From positions 1 through 33,168 of the forward strand of contig CAXYYA010000039.1 of the NCBI GenBank assembly GCA_964293155.1: 33,168 bases of DNA, given 5' to 3'. The position numbers were made by a program, and so were the translations under genes. This DNA comes from JAQVEB01 sp028698105. Its GTDB lineage: Bacteria; Bacteroidota; Bacteroidia; Bacteroidales; Dysgonomonadaceae. The stretch's first letter is position 1. Every line of letters starts with the position of its first letter. Below the pieces are notes generated by a model. The model was not told the origin of the DNA and searched no databases. It saw only the letters and a program-made list of their open reading frames with translations. Positions 22,720 through 31,118 of the stretch are shown in pieces.

Positions 22720-23436
22720 TCACAAATACAAATAGAAATCTTTCACCAACTGGCGGAATGCCACGGAGTATTCGTGACGCTCAATTTCTATAAATAATGT
22801 ATCTTCTTTATTTTCTGACGGACGCAATACCAGCTCGACTAAAATGCGCTTTGGCGCCGGACTGTGCGATGTTGAATACACACAGGTTTGCCGGTGAATG
22901 AACCATCCGTACTTTGCAGCCTGTTCTTCCAGAAACAATTTCCCCTGGAAAGGATAAATGACGGACAATGTGCCTTGCGGAGAAATTATTTTTTTGCTCT
23001 CGCGGAATAAATCGGCTAATGATAACGTTTCGGCATGCTTCGCGTTGGAACGCGAAGAATCCGGCGGAAGCAACGACTCTACGAAAAAAGGAGGATTGCA
23101 CACAATAGCATCAAACGTATCGGAGTGTTCTCCTACAAAATCGTGTAACGCAATGTTTATCACTTCAATTCTGTCGCCAAACGGCGATTGAGCGATATTT
23201 TCCCTTGCTTGCAGAATCGAATCGGAGTGGATGTCAATGGCCGTGATCCGCACATCCGGATTTCGCTGTGCGGCCATCAGAGAGATCAATCCGCTGCCGG
23301 TTCCCACATCCAGCAACTCCCGGCAATCGGTTACATCGGCCCACGCTCCCAACAGCACGCCGTCGGTGCCCACTTTCATGGAACAACGGTCGTGATGAAC
23401 GGTAAATTGCTTAAAACGAAAATACGAGTTCGGCAT
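22720..23436 (-). CDS. trmN6: tRNA1(Val) (adenine37-N6)-methyltransferase, TrmN6/YfiC-like
   Basis: A 238-residue class I SAM-dependent methyltransferase from the ATG at 23436. The SAM site is 'LLDVGTGSGLISLMAAQR' and the N6-adenine signature is N-P-P-F ('VCNPPFFVESLLPP'). The N-terminus 'YFRFKQFTVHHDRCSMKVGTDGVLLGAW' is the usual YfiC start. The open frame extends 32 codons further upstream to 23532, but a TACTTTTG element at 23497-23504 would start transcription near 23490, inside that extension, and the extension is not typical of the family. The protein would methylate A37 in tRNA-Val. It is divergent from lon. Substrate is by homology. Confidence 0.88.
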   Translation of the reverse strand: MPNSYFRFKQFTVHHDRCSMKVGTDGVLLGAWADVTDCRELLDVGTGSGLISLMAAQRNPDVRITAIDIHSDSILQARENIAQSPFGDRIEVINIALHDFVGEHSDTFDAIVCNPPFFVESLLPPDSSRSNAKHAETLSLADLFRESKKIISPQGTLSVIYPFQGKLFLEEQAAKYGWFIHRQTCVYSTSHSPAPKRILVELVLRPSENKEDTLFIEIERHEYSVAFRQLVKDFYLYL

Positions 23437-23457
23437 TTTTTCAGTGTAATCGCTAAT

Positions 23458-23474
23458 TTGGCACGAATTTTGGA
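23458..23474 (+). promoter_or_regulatory. Partial sigma-54 (-24/-12) promoter motif upstream of lon
   Basis: TTGGCACG (23458-23465) matches the -24 element perfectly, and TTGGA at 23470-23474 is at the -12 position with one mismatch (GG instead of GC); the spacing GG-N10-GG is exact. It lies about 85 bp upstream of the proposed lon start. The site is weaker than the one before htpG. Confidence 0.4.
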
Positions 23475-23496
23475 TAATATGTTTCAAACTCAAAAA

Positions 23497-23504
23497 CAAA
23501 AGTA
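23497..23504 (-). promoter_or_regulatory. -7 promoter element of trmN6
   Basis: Minus-strand TACTTTTG matches TAnnTTTG. It predicts a start near 23490, downstream of the longest open frame's first codon, and so supports the ATG at 23436 as the translation start. Confidence 0.5.
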
Positions 23505-23558
23505 ATATTATTTCTTTTTTGTATTCATGCAAAATACCGTTGATTTTACAAAATCGGA

Positions 23559-26060
23559 ATGAATATCCAACTAAATTACACGAAACAACAAGCTATGTTC
23601 CAAACAAAACTATATGCTCACAACAGCGACGAATCCGACCCAACCGTAATATCCTTTATCGCGGGCGATTTTATGGAAGGAAACAAGGAAATAGAGAAGG
23701 AGCAACTGCAGGACACCATACCGGTATTGCCGCTTCGCAACACCATTGTGTTTCCCGGCAGCAGCCTTCCGATATCGGTTGGACGGGATAAATCGCTCAA
23801 ACTCGTTAAGTCCATCGGGAAAAAAGTACGCTATATCGGGTTGGTATGCCAAAAAGACACCAACAACGACAATCCCGATCCCGAAGACCTTTTCCGTATC
23901 GGCGTGATTGCCGAGGTGATGAAAGTGATTGAGTTGGGCGATGACAACCTGAGCATTATCATACAGGCAAAGAAACGTTTTGAGTGGAATGAGATGGTTC
24001 AAACCGAACCCTATTTCAAAGCAACGTACAAAATAATCGAGTCCACTCCCGCTCCCAAAGACGACAAAGAGTACAACGCAATTCTCGATTCCATACGCGA
24101 CAGCATGTCGCAGATGCTTCATCTGCTCGGTGAACCTCCGAAAGAACTGCTACAGACCATCAACAACGCATCTTTTTCGGATATGCTGGTAAGCTATGCC
24201 GCCACCAATTTGCCCATTGAAAGCAGGGAAAAACAGGAACTCCTGAATATTGATAACGAAAAGGAACAGGCTTACCGCCTTCTGATGATACTGAACAGGG
24301 AAACGCAAATCCTGGAGCTCAAAATGAACATCCAGATGAAAACGCGTGAAGACCTCAACCAGCAACAGAAGGAGTATTACCTGCAGCAACAAATCAAAAC
24401 CATTCAGGAAGAGCTCGGCGGTAACACGCAACAGATTGAAATTGACGAATTCAGAAAAAAAGCGAAAGACAAAAAATGGAACAGCGAAGTTGCCGAAGCG
24501 TTTGAAAAAGAAGTAAAAAAACTGGAAAGGCTGAATCCGCAATCACCCGATTACTCGGTTCAATACGGATACTTGCAAGCTGTGCTGGAACTGCCCTGGA
24601 ACGAATATACGAAAGATAATTTCAATCTGAAGAATGCTCAGAAAATTCTTGATCGCGATCATTTCGGGATGGAAAAAGTGAAAGAACGCATCATTGAGCA
24701 TCTGGCGGTGCTGAAACTGAAAAAAGATTTGAAATCGCCTATTCTGTGCTTGTACGGTCCTCCGGGTGTTGGAAAAACATCGCTCGGAAAATCCGTTGCC
24801 GAAGCGTTGGGAAGAAAACACGTCCGTATTTCGCTGGGCGGCCTGCACGATGAAGCGGAAATTCGCGGCCATCGCCGCACATACATTGGGGCAATTCCCG
24901 GAAGGATCATTCAGAATATCCAAAGAGCCGGGGCTTCGAACCCGGTATTCGTCCTTGACGAAGTGGATAAAATAGGTAACGATTTCCGGGGCGATCCTTC
25001 TTCGGCGTTGCTGGAAGTGCTTGATCCAGAGCAGAACAGCGCTTTTCACGATAACTATTTGTCCATTGACTACGATCTATCGAAGATTCTTTTCATTGCT
25101 ACGGCAAATAACCTCAACACCGTGCCCCAACCGCTTTTAGACAGAATGGAGCTGATCAATGTGGGCGGTTACATCACGGAAGAAAAAATAGAAATTGCCG
25201 CAAGGCATTTGCTGCCCAAGCAATTAACTAATCACGGCATTGACGTAAAAGCCTTTACTATTCCGAAGGAAACACTGGAGAAGATTATCGAAAACTACAC
25301 GCGCGAATCGGGCGTGAGGGAATTGGACAAACAAATCGCGAAAATCGCGCGGAAAATTGCACGAAAAGTGGCTTCGAAGGAGTCATATCCCAAATCGCTC
25401 CAAATCGAAGACCTGAAAGAGTTTCTCGGCGTGCAACTTTATAGTAAAGACCAATACCAGGGCAATGAATATGCCGGCGTGGTAACCGGTTTGGCTTGGA
25501 CTGCCGTTGGCGGCGAAATTTTATTTATCGAGAGCTCGCTAAGCCGCGGAAAAGGATCGAAACTCACGCTCACGGGAAACCTTGGCGATGTGATGAAAGA
25601 ATCGGCTATGTTGGCGATGGAATACGTCCATTCGCACGCCGCCGAGTTGGGCATTGATCCCGATGTTTTCGAAAACTGGAACACGCACGTGCACATCCCC
25701 GAAGGCGCAATTCCAAAAGACGGGCCGTCGGCCGGCGTAACCATGATCACTTCACTGGCATCGGCTTTCACGCAACGAAAAGTGAAAGCCAATCTGGCTA
25801 TGACGGGCGAAATCACGTTGCGCGGCAAAGTGCTTCCGGTGGGCGGGATTCGCGAGAAAATATTAGCCGCGAAACGTGCCGGGATCAAAGAAATTATTTT
25901 GTGCGAAGAAAACAAAAAAGACATCGAGGAGATCAAGGATTCGTACCTGAAAGGGCTCAAATTTCATTATGTATCCGATGTAAAAGAGGTGTTGGAAATC
26001 GCATTGCTTAAGCAAAAAATAAAAAATCCGAAGGATTTTACGATAGCGAAAGAATCCTGA
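23559..26060 (+). CDS. lon: ATP-dependent protease Lon
   Basis: An 833-residue Lon protease. The N-terminal substrate-binding domain is at about 50-245 ('LPLRNTIVFPGSSLPISVGRDKSLKL'). The AAA+ domain has the Walker A loop G400-P-P-G-V-G-K-T407, Walker B 'VFVLDEVDKIG' and the sensor region 'ILFIATANNLNTVPQPLLDRME'. The C-terminal serine-lysine protease has S724 in 'PKDGPSAGVTM' and K767 in 'GGIREKILAA', at the usual 43-residue spacing. It degrades damaged and regulatory proteins. The start is uncertain: ATG 23559 is used, but ATG 23595 or 23673 are possible because the first 37 residues are variable in this family. A terminator follows immediately at 26084-26113. Confidence 0.98.
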   Translation: MNIQLNYTKQQAMFQTKLYAHNSDESDPTVISFIAGDFMEGNKEIEKEQLQDTIPVLPLRNTIVFPGSSLPISVGRDKSLKLVKSIGKKVRYIGLVCQKDTNNDNPDPEDLFRIGVIAEVMKVIELGDDNLSIIIQAKKRFEWNEMVQTEPYFKATYKIIESTPAPKDDKEYNAILDSIRDSMSQMLHLLGEPPKELLQTINNASFSDMLVSYAATNLPIESREKQELLNIDNEKEQAYRLLMILNRETQILELKMNIQMKTREDLNQQQKEYYLQQQIKTIQEELGGNTQQIEIDEFRKKAKDKKWNSEVAEAFEKEVKKLERLNPQSPDYSVQYGYLQAVLELPWNEYTKDNFNLKNAQKILDRDHFGMEKVKERIIEHLAVLKLKKDLKSPILCLYGPPGVGKTSLGKSVAEALGRKHVRISLGGLHDEAEIRGHRRTYIGAIPGRIIQNIQRAGASNPVFVLDEVDKIGNDFRGDPSSALLEVLDPEQNSAFHDNYLSIDYDLSKILFIATANNLNTVPQPLLDRMELINVGGYITEEKIEIAARHLLPKQLTNHGIDVKAFTIPKETLEKIIENYTRESGVRELDKQIAKIARKIARKVASKESYPKSLQIEDLKEFLGVQLYSKDQYQGNEYAGVVTGLAWTAVGGEILFIESSLSRGKGSKLTLTGNLGDVMKESAMLAMEYVHSHAAELGIDPDVFENWNTHVHIPEGAIPKDGPSAGVTMITSLASAFTQRKVKANLAMTGEITLRGKVLPVGGIREKILAAKRAGIKEIILCEENKKDIEEIKDSYLKGLKFHYVSDVKEVLEIALLKQKIKNPKDFTIAKES

Positions 26061-26083
26061 TCACATTCAATTTTCTAACGCTA

Positions 26084-26113
26084 AAAAAACCTCGCCGTCT
26101 GGCGAGGTTTTTT
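26084..26113. terminator. Bidirectional terminator between lon and the antiporter gene
   Basis: A perfect 13-bp stem AAAAAACCTCGCC/GGCGAGGTTTTTT around the loop GTCT sits between the convergent lon and antiporter genes. The A and T arms give a T-tract for both directions. Confidence 0.92.
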
Positions 26114-26127
26114 ATTATCATCAATTT

Positions 26128-27063
26128 CTACATCAACAACTTATACAAAAAATACCCGATATACATCAAGAACAACACGGTTCCTTCTACCCTGTTTATG
26201 TTTCTTCTCATCCTCATAAAGAAGAAAAGGACAACACTCAACAACAGTAAATACACCGAGTCGAGTAAATTAATATCTTTTGTCTGTATCGGACTTATCA
26301 CGCCGGCTGCTCCCAAAATAAGCAAAATATTGAATATATTTGATCCAACCACATTGCCAATGGCAATATCGGACTGTTTCTTCAATGCAGCCACAACCGA
26401 GGTAGCCAACTCCGGCATACTGGTTCCGATGGCAACGATGGTCAACCCGATCAGCGCTTCTGACATTCCCCAATGTTTTGCAAGGATAACAGAATTCTTC
26501 ACCAGCAGGTCGGAGCCGAAGATCAATCCTGCCAAACCCACGCCGATGAGCGCCACATCAATCAGCCAATGTTTGGTTTTTTGGAACGACTCTTCGTCAT
26601 CGTCTTTTTTCTTGGATTTGAGAGACGTAAAAATAATATACGTCATATAAATTACAAATACGATCAAATACGTAAGCGCTTCCCAAAAAGTGATTTTTCC
26701 GTCAATGAAGGTGACCAGAAACAGCACGGTGGAGCCCAGCATCACGGGAACATCGAGCTTGAACAACTGTTTTTTCACCAACAACGGATAAATTATAGCC
26801 GAAACACCGAGAATGACACCGATATTAAAAGTGCTCGATCCCAATACATTACCGATGGATAGAGCGCTTTGCCCCGCTAACGCCGAACCCACACTGACAA
26901 CCAATTCGGGTGCGCTTGTTCCGAAGGAAACAATGGTTAAACCGATAATTAAGGGGCTCACGCCCAAACGCGCCGCCAGCGATGCACCACCCTGCACCAG
27001 CCAGTTGGCGCCAAAATACAATATTACAAGGGAAAGTAAAATTAATAAACTTACAATAATCAT
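26128..27063 (-). CDS. Calcium/sodium antiporter (CaCA family, YrbG-like)
   Basis: A ~311-residue membrane antiporter with ten or eleven hydrophobic helices. The two inverted alpha-repeats are clear: 'IVSFGTSAPELVVSVGSALAGQSALSIGNVLGSSTFN' in the N-terminal half and 'IVAIGTSMPELATSVVAALKKQSDIAIGNVVGSNIFN' in the C-terminal half, each with the ion-coordinating G-(S/T)-(S/A)-x-P-E motif. The cytoplasmic loop between them is Lys/Asp/Glu-rich. I use ATG 27063; the longer frame would begin at TTG 27078, but that codon lies inside the terminator hairpin of the upstream sigma factor gene. It exchanges Ca2+ for Na+ or H+ across the inner membrane. It is monocistronic and convergent with lon. Confidence 0.93.
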   Translation of the reverse strand: MIIVSLLILLSLVILYFGANWLVQGGASLAARLGVSPLIIGLTIVSFGTSAPELVVSVGSALAGQSALSIGNVLGSSTFNIGVILGVSAIIYPLLVKKQLFKLDVPVMLGSTVLFLVTFIDGKITFWEALTYLIVFVIYMTYIIFTSLKSKKKDDDEESFQKTKHWLIDVALIGVGLAGLIFGSDLLVKNSVILAKHWGMSEALIGLTIVAIGTSMPELATSVVAALKKQSDIAIGNVVGSNIFNILLILGAAGVISPIQTKDINLLDSVYLLLLSVVLFFFMRMRRNINRVEGTVLFLMYIGYFLYKLLM

Positions 27064-27076
27064 TGTTCTATAATGC

Positions 27077-27111
27077 AATAAAGACCTCTTTTGTTCAAAG
27101 AAGTCTTTATT
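27077..27111 (-). terminator. Terminator of the ECF sigma factor gene
   Basis: The arms AATAAAGAC (27077-27085) and GTCTTTATT (27103-27111) pair perfectly and the stem continues inward with TCTTT/AAAGA after one mismatch. It is 20 bp past the sigma factor stop and just before the antiporter start. Confidence 0.75.
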
Positions 27112-27130
27112 TATCTAATTAAAATTCAAA

Positions 27131-27649
27131 TTATTCGGTGTAGAAGCGGAAATCTTTTAACATCTCCTGCAGCCGTTTGCGGGCAAAGAAGATACGGCTT
27201 TTCACCGTTCCGATCGGAAGGCCCAGATGTTGCGCTATTTCTTCGTATTTGTAGCCTGCAACGTGCATGGAGAACGGAACTTTATACTCATTCGTGAAAC
27301 TGTTGATCGCTTTATTGATCTCCTTAATGGTGTAAGCGCTGTCCGGTGTGTTAAAACCGGAATCCTGCGGAAGGTTCAAATGATATAAATTCTCTGTTTT
27401 GTCAATGATCGTCTGACTTCTTACTACCTTTCTGTAATTATTTACGAAAATATTGTGCATGATGGTAAACACCCATCCTTTAAAGTTTACATTTTCGTAA
27501 TATTTTTCTTTGTTATCAAGTACTCTGAGGGTAGTTTCCTGCATTAAATCTTTTGCTTCTTCCCTGTTGGCGGTTAGCGTTAATGCAAAGTTAAGCATGT
27601 TATCCTGTAAACCGAGAAGCCTGTTTTCGAAGGAACTATTTGCTTTCAT
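27131..27649 (-). CDS. ECF-type RNA polymerase sigma factor (sigma-70 family)
   Basis: A 172-residue two-domain sigma factor. Region 2 spans about 12-82 with 'MLNFALTLTANREEAKDLMQETTLRVLDN' and 'NFKGWVFTIMHNIFVNNYRKV'. Region 4 is near the C-terminus with the helix-turn-helix 'YKYEEIAQHLGLPIGTVKSRIFFARKRL'. No anti-sigma (FecR-like) gene is adjacent, so it does not look like the usual SusC/D- or iron-linked Bacteroidota ECF pair. Regulated genes are unknown. The promoter TATCTTTG (27722-27729) is of the ordinary vegetative type, so it is not obviously autoregulated. Start ATG at 27649; terminator follows at 27077-27111. Confidence 0.92.
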   Translation of the reverse strand: MKANSSFENRLLGLQDNMLNFALTLTANREEAKDLMQETTLRVLDNKEKYYENVNFKGWVFTIMHNIFVNNYRKVVRSQTIIDKTENLYHLNLPQDSGFNTPDSAYTIKEINKAINSFTNEYKVPFSMHVAGYKYEEIAQHLGLPIGTVKSRIFFARKRLQEMLKDFRFYTE

Positions 27650-27721
27650 AAAATATCTGTTTTGTGTTAAGTGTTCAGATTTTTATTTGACTTTTTATTA
27701 CTATTCAAATATCATCTGTTG

Positions 27722-27729
27722 CAAAGATA
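27722..27729 (-). promoter_or_regulatory. Promoter of the sigma factor gene
   Basis: Minus-strand TATCTTTG is an exact TAnnTTTG match, with TTG at 27750-27752 about 20 bp upstream as the -33 element. The leader would be about 65 bases. Confidence 0.65.
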
Positions 27730-28100
27730 TATAAAAACAATTGAAAAACCAACACTTTTGCAAGACGGATTTATGTTAATTTTTACGACCAAACTTTAAA
27801 AAAGATAAATATGCTGATAATCAAGAGATAAAATCAGAAAAAATGATGGGGAAAATTTCCTCAATTGGTAATTGATATAATCTATAACCACATTTCACAA
27901 ATAAATTACGATAATACTACGAAATGATTACGTAATTTATACCGCTTCTAAATAAAAATCCGCGCGACCTATCGTCGAAAAAACGCAATTAACACATAAA
28001 GTTAAACATCTGGGATTGTGAACGTAAACAATACGTGCGCAATCGCCCCAAGAAAAACCGGATTTTCACGAAAAGCAACCCTCTGCATATTAAAAAATAT
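27730..28100. other. Gene-free part of the 514-bp sigma factor-htpG divergent region
   Basis: No gene is supported here. A frame in line with htpG begins at GTG 28035, but its 43 extra residues are not HtpG-like. The stretch is AT-rich with a TTACGTAA palindrome near 27931. It could hold regulator sites, but I recognise none besides the promoter elements listed at either side. Confidence 0.5.
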
Positions 28101-28105
28101 AACTA

Positions 28106-28121
28106 TGGCATGCTATTTGCA
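28106..28121 (+). promoter_or_regulatory. Sigma-54 (-24/-12) promoter of htpG
   Basis: TGGCATGCTATTTGCA fits the sigma-54 consensus TGGCAYG-N4-TTGCA: GG at 28107-28108 and GC at 28119-28120, exactly ten bases apart. Transcription would start near 28132, leaving about 32 bases before the htpG ATG at 28164. No competing TAnnTTTG element is seen in this position. Confidence 0.6.
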
Positions 28122-28163
28122 CGTAAAAAATTGCATAAAACAATAACAAAACAATATACATAT

Positions 28164-30056
28164 ATGAAAAGAGAAGGTCAAATTGGGGTAACCACAGACA
28201 ATATTTTCCCCATCATTAAAAAATTTCTATACAGCGAACACGAAATATTTCTTCGCGAAGTGGTTTCAAATGCCGTGGATGCCACGCAAAAATTGAAAAC
28301 ACTGGCCGATAAAGGCGAGTTTAAAGGTGAGCTGGGCGATTTGTCCGTACACGTCTCCATAGACAAAAAAGCCAAAACGCTCACCATTTCCGATCGCGGT
28401 ATCGGCATGACTGCCGATGAAATAGACAAATACATCAACCAAATTGCGCTCTCCTCGGCAAACGATTTTCTCGATAAATACAAAGACAGCGCCAACGCCA
28501 TCATCGGCCATTTCGGCCTCGGATTTTACTCCACGTTCATGGTTTCAAAGAAGGTGGAAATCGTTACCAAATCCTACAAAGAGGGCGAGCCGGCCGTGAA
28601 GTGGTCGTGCGACGGCACACCGGAGTACACCATTGAAGAAGCGGAAAAAACCGATCGCGGAACCGATATCATCCTGTATATTGATGCCGAAAACAAAGAA
28701 TTTCTGCAAAAAGAGAAGATAGAAAGCCTGTTGAAAAAATATTGCAGGTTTTTGCCCATCCCCATCGTTTTCGGTAAAAAGCAGGAATGGAAAGAAGATA
28801 AATACGTTGATACGGCCGAAGACAATGTTATAAACGACACAAACCCGCTGTGGAAAAGAAAACCGGTGGATTTGAAGGACGAAGATTATACGAAATTCTA
28901 TCACGAGCTGTATCCGATGACGATGGACGAACCGCTGTTCTGGATTCACCTGAACGTGGATTATCCGTTCCATCTCACCGGAATCCTTTATTTTCCGCGC
29001 ATCAAGACCAACATTGACCTGCAAAAGAATAAAATTCAGTTATACAGCAATCAGGTCTTCGTAACCGATTCGGTTGAAGGCATCGTTCCCGAATTTCTGA
29101 CCTTGCTGCACGGTGTGATTGACTCGCCCGATATTCCGCTCAACGTTTCACGTTCGTATCTGCAAAGCGACGGAAACGTGAAGAAAATATCGAACCACAT
29201 TACCAAAAAAGTGGCCGATAAACTCGAAGAATTGTTCAAAAAAGACCGCGCACAGTTCGAAGAAAAATGGGACAGCCTGAAAGTATTCATCCAATACGGC
29301 ATGCTCACGGAAGAGAAATTCTACGAACGGGCAACCAAGTTTTGTCTGGTGAAAAACATTGACGGCAAATATTTCACGCTGGAAGAATACAAAACCCTTA
29401 CGCAGAGCAGCCAAACCGATAAAAACGGTTCGTTGATCTATCTGTACGCAACCAACAAGGACGACCAATATGCCTTTATAGACAGCGCAAAGGAAAAAGG
29501 GTACGATGTATTGCTGATGGACGGCCAACTGGATGTTCACTGGATGGGGCTTATCGAGCAGAAATTCGAGAAAACCCGATTCGTGCGGGTGGACAGCGAC
29601 ACGGTTGAACACCTGATCGAAAAAGAAGATGTGGCTAAACCAGAAATCTCCGACGCGGAAAAGGAAGCGCTCACACAAGTAGTGAAAACGCAACTTCCGG
29701 TTATCGAAAAAACCGAATTTAACGTGGATTTCAAGGCGCTGGGCGAAAACGGCAAACCCATACAAATAACCCAGAACGAATTCTCGCGCCGCATGAAGGA
29801 AATGTCGGCCATGCAACCCGGTATGGCGTTCTACGGCGAAATGCCCAACATGTTCCAGGTTGTGTTGAATACGCAGCATCCGCTCGTGAAAAAACTCATG
29901 ACCGAAACTGAAGGCAAGGAAAAAGAAGCTTTGGACAGTTACGCCGCCGAAAACAAAAACCTGAAACAAATGGTTGATCTGGCATTGCTCTCAAACGGCA
30001 TGCTCAAAGGCGAAGCATTGAGCGATTTTGTGAAACGAAGCCTGGATATGCTTTAA
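28164..30056 (+). CDS. htpG: Molecular chaperone HtpG (Hsp90)
   Basis: A 630-residue Hsp90 family chaperone. The N-terminal ATPase starts 'IGVTTDNIFPIIKKFLYSEHEIFLREVVSNAVDATQKL', with the GHKL motifs 'LTISDRGIGMT' and 'IIGHFGLGFYSTFMV' and 'GTDIILYI'. The middle domain contains 'NVSRSYLQSDGNV' with the catalytic arginine loop, and the C-terminal dimerisation domain follows from about 500. It is slightly short in the charged linker, as in bacteria. The ATG at 28164 is chosen because it gives the family N-terminus; the frame is open to a GTG at 28035, but the extra segment overlaps the proposed promoter. It folds and protects cytoplasmic proteins under stress. A terminator follows at 30092-30126. 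Confidence 0.97.
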   Translation: MKREGQIGVTTDNIFPIIKKFLYSEHEIFLREVVSNAVDATQKLKTLADKGEFKGELGDLSVHVSIDKKAKTLTISDRGIGMTADEIDKYINQIALSSANDFLDKYKDSANAIIGHFGLGFYSTFMVSKKVEIVTKSYKEGEPAVKWSCDGTPEYTIEEAEKTDRGTDIILYIDAENKEFLQKEKIESLLKKYCRFLPIPIVFGKKQEWKEDKYVDTAEDNVINDTNPLWKRKPVDLKDEDYTKFYHELYPMTMDEPLFWIHLNVDYPFHLTGILYFPRIKTNIDLQKNKIQLYSNQVFVTDSVEGIVPEFLTLLHGVIDSPDIPLNVSRSYLQSDGNVKKISNHITKKVADKLEELFKKDRAQFEEKWDSLKVFIQYGMLTEEKFYERATKFCLVKNIDGKYFTLEEYKTLTQSSQTDKNGSLIYLYATNKDDQYAFIDSAKEKGYDVLLMDGQLDVHWMGLIEQKFEKTRFVRVDSDTVEHLIEKEDVAKPEISDAEKEALTQVVKTQLPVIEKTEFNVDFKALGENGKPIQITQNEFSRRMKEMSAMQPGMAFYGEMPNMFQVVLNTQHPLVKKLMTETEGKEKEALDSYAAENKNLKQMVDLALLSNGMLKGEALSDFVKRSLDML

Positions 30057-30091
30057 TTCGTGCGTCTGGTAACTGACGATTCGATAGTCAA

Positions 30092-30126
30092 AAAAACCGG
30101 TAAACATCTTTTGTTTATCGGTTTTT
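30092..30126 (+). terminator. Terminator of htpG
   Basis: The arms AAAAACCGGTAAAC (30092-30105) and GTTTATCGGTTTTT (30113-30126) pair over 14 positions with one G-T. The loop is ATCTTTT and the 3' arm ends in five T. It lies 36 bp after the htpG stop. Confidence 0.85.
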
Positions 30127-30129
30127 CTA

Positions 30130-30137
30130 TATCTTTG
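30130..30137 (+). promoter_or_regulatory. -7 promoter element of coaA
   Basis: TATCTTTG matches TAnnTTTG and begins four bases after the htpG terminator. The leader would be about 14 bases to the ATG at 30158. Any -33 element would lie inside the terminator hairpin. Confidence 0.6.
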
Positions 30138-30157
30138 CAGGCGAAAATAAAAAAGCA

Positions 30158-31111
30158 ATGGATAAACAACCGTACGAGGCTACATACTCTCCTTTCAGAA
30201 GTTTCACCCGCAAAGAATGGTGCGAACTGGAAGAACATCCTTTGTTCCCTGTCTCGGATATTGATCTCACAAAACTACAGGCGCTCAATGAACCGCTTAC
30301 CATTAGCGAAATTGATGAGATTTACATGCCCATGGTGCGTCTGTTGCAAATACACCTGACGCATTACCGCAATCTGCATAACGAGCGCGACCAGTTTTTC
30401 CGGAACACCAGCCTCAGGGTTCCCTATATCATCGGGATAGCCGGCAGTGTTGCCGTAGGCAAAAGCACCACGGCCAGGGTACTGCAAAAACTGTTGTCCA
30501 TGACGCCCGAAAAACCGAAAGTTGAGCTCATCACTACCGATGGGTTTCTCTATCCGAATGCTGAACTCGAACGAAGAGGCATACTGAATAAAAAAGGTTT
30601 TCCCGAGAGTTATGATGCAAAACGGCTTTTATCGTTTTTGGCGAGCGTGAAATCGGGACGCGAGGAATTGGAAGTCCCCGTTTATTCACACTTGTATTAT
30701 GACGTAATGCCCGATCACCTGCAAATACTGGATCAACCCGATATACTGATTGTTGAAGGAATAAACGTGCTTCAGGTTTCGGTTAGTAAGAAGCCAAAGC
30801 GAAGGGTATTCGTGTCTGACTTTTTCGATTTCTCCATCTATGTGGATGCCAGTGAAAAAGACCTGCGCGAGTGGTATCTGGAACGATTCAAAAAATTACA
30901 ACAAACCGCTTTTGCCGATCCCGATTCCTATTTTCACCAATACGCTTCGTACAGTGAGGAAGACCTGATGAAATTCGCCAACGAAGTGTGGGATGAGATC
31001 AATTTACCCAACCTGGAACAAAACATACTCCCTACACGTTTCAGGGCCGATTTGATCCTTGAGAAAGGCGAATGCCATTTTGGCAGGGGAGTTCGCATAC
31101 GGAAAATTTAA
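30158..31111 (+). CDS. coaA: Type I pantothenate kinase
   Basis: A 317-residue P-loop kinase that phosphorylates pantothenate with ATP, the first and controlling step of coenzyme A synthesis. The P-loop G93-IAGSVAVGKS103 and the segments 'VELITTDGFLYPN', 'KKGFPESYDAKRLL', 'PVYSHLYYDV', 'PDILIVEGINVLQ', 'VFVSDFFDFSIYVDA', 'DPDSYFHQYA' and 'NILPTRFRADLIL' follow E. coli CoaA closely. Length is the same as E. coli (316). Bacteroidota commonly use the unrelated type III enzyme CoaX, so a type I enzyme is noteworthy. Start ATG at 30158, 14 bases after the expected transcript start. The CPBP gene follows 7 bp later in a probable operon. Confidence 0.96.
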   Translation: MDKQPYEATYSPFRSFTRKEWCELEEHPLFPVSDIDLTKLQALNEPLTISEIDEIYMPMVRLLQIHLTHYRNLHNERDQFFRNTSLRVPYIIGIAGSVAVGKSTTARVLQKLLSMTPEKPKVELITTDGFLYPNAELERRGILNKKGFPESYDAKRLLSFLASVKSGREELEVPVYSHLYYDVMPDHLQILDQPDILIVEGINVLQVSVSKKPKRRVFVSDFFDFSIYVDASEKDLREWYLERFKKLQQTAFADPDSYFHQYASYSEEDLMKFANEVWDEINLPNLEQNILPTRFRADLILEKGECHFGRGVRIRKI

Positions 31112-31118
31112 AGTAAAA

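Noticed and set aside
23437..23532. 32-residue N-terminal extension of TrmN6
   Set aside because: It is hydrophobic and unlike the family; the best promoter would start transcription inside it.
27064..27078. Five-residue extension of the antiporter from a TTG start
   Set aside because: The TTG lies in the terminator stem of the sigma factor gene, and an ATG five codons later fits the family.
28035..28163. 43-residue N-terminal extension of HtpG from a GTG start
   Set aside because: The HtpG family starts at the ATG 28164 sequence; the extension contains the proposed sigma-54 promoter and transcription start.
31059..31118. 20-residue N-terminal extension of the CPBP protease from a TTG start
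   Set aside because: It lies inside the end of coaA, and the ATG at 31119 gives a normal start.
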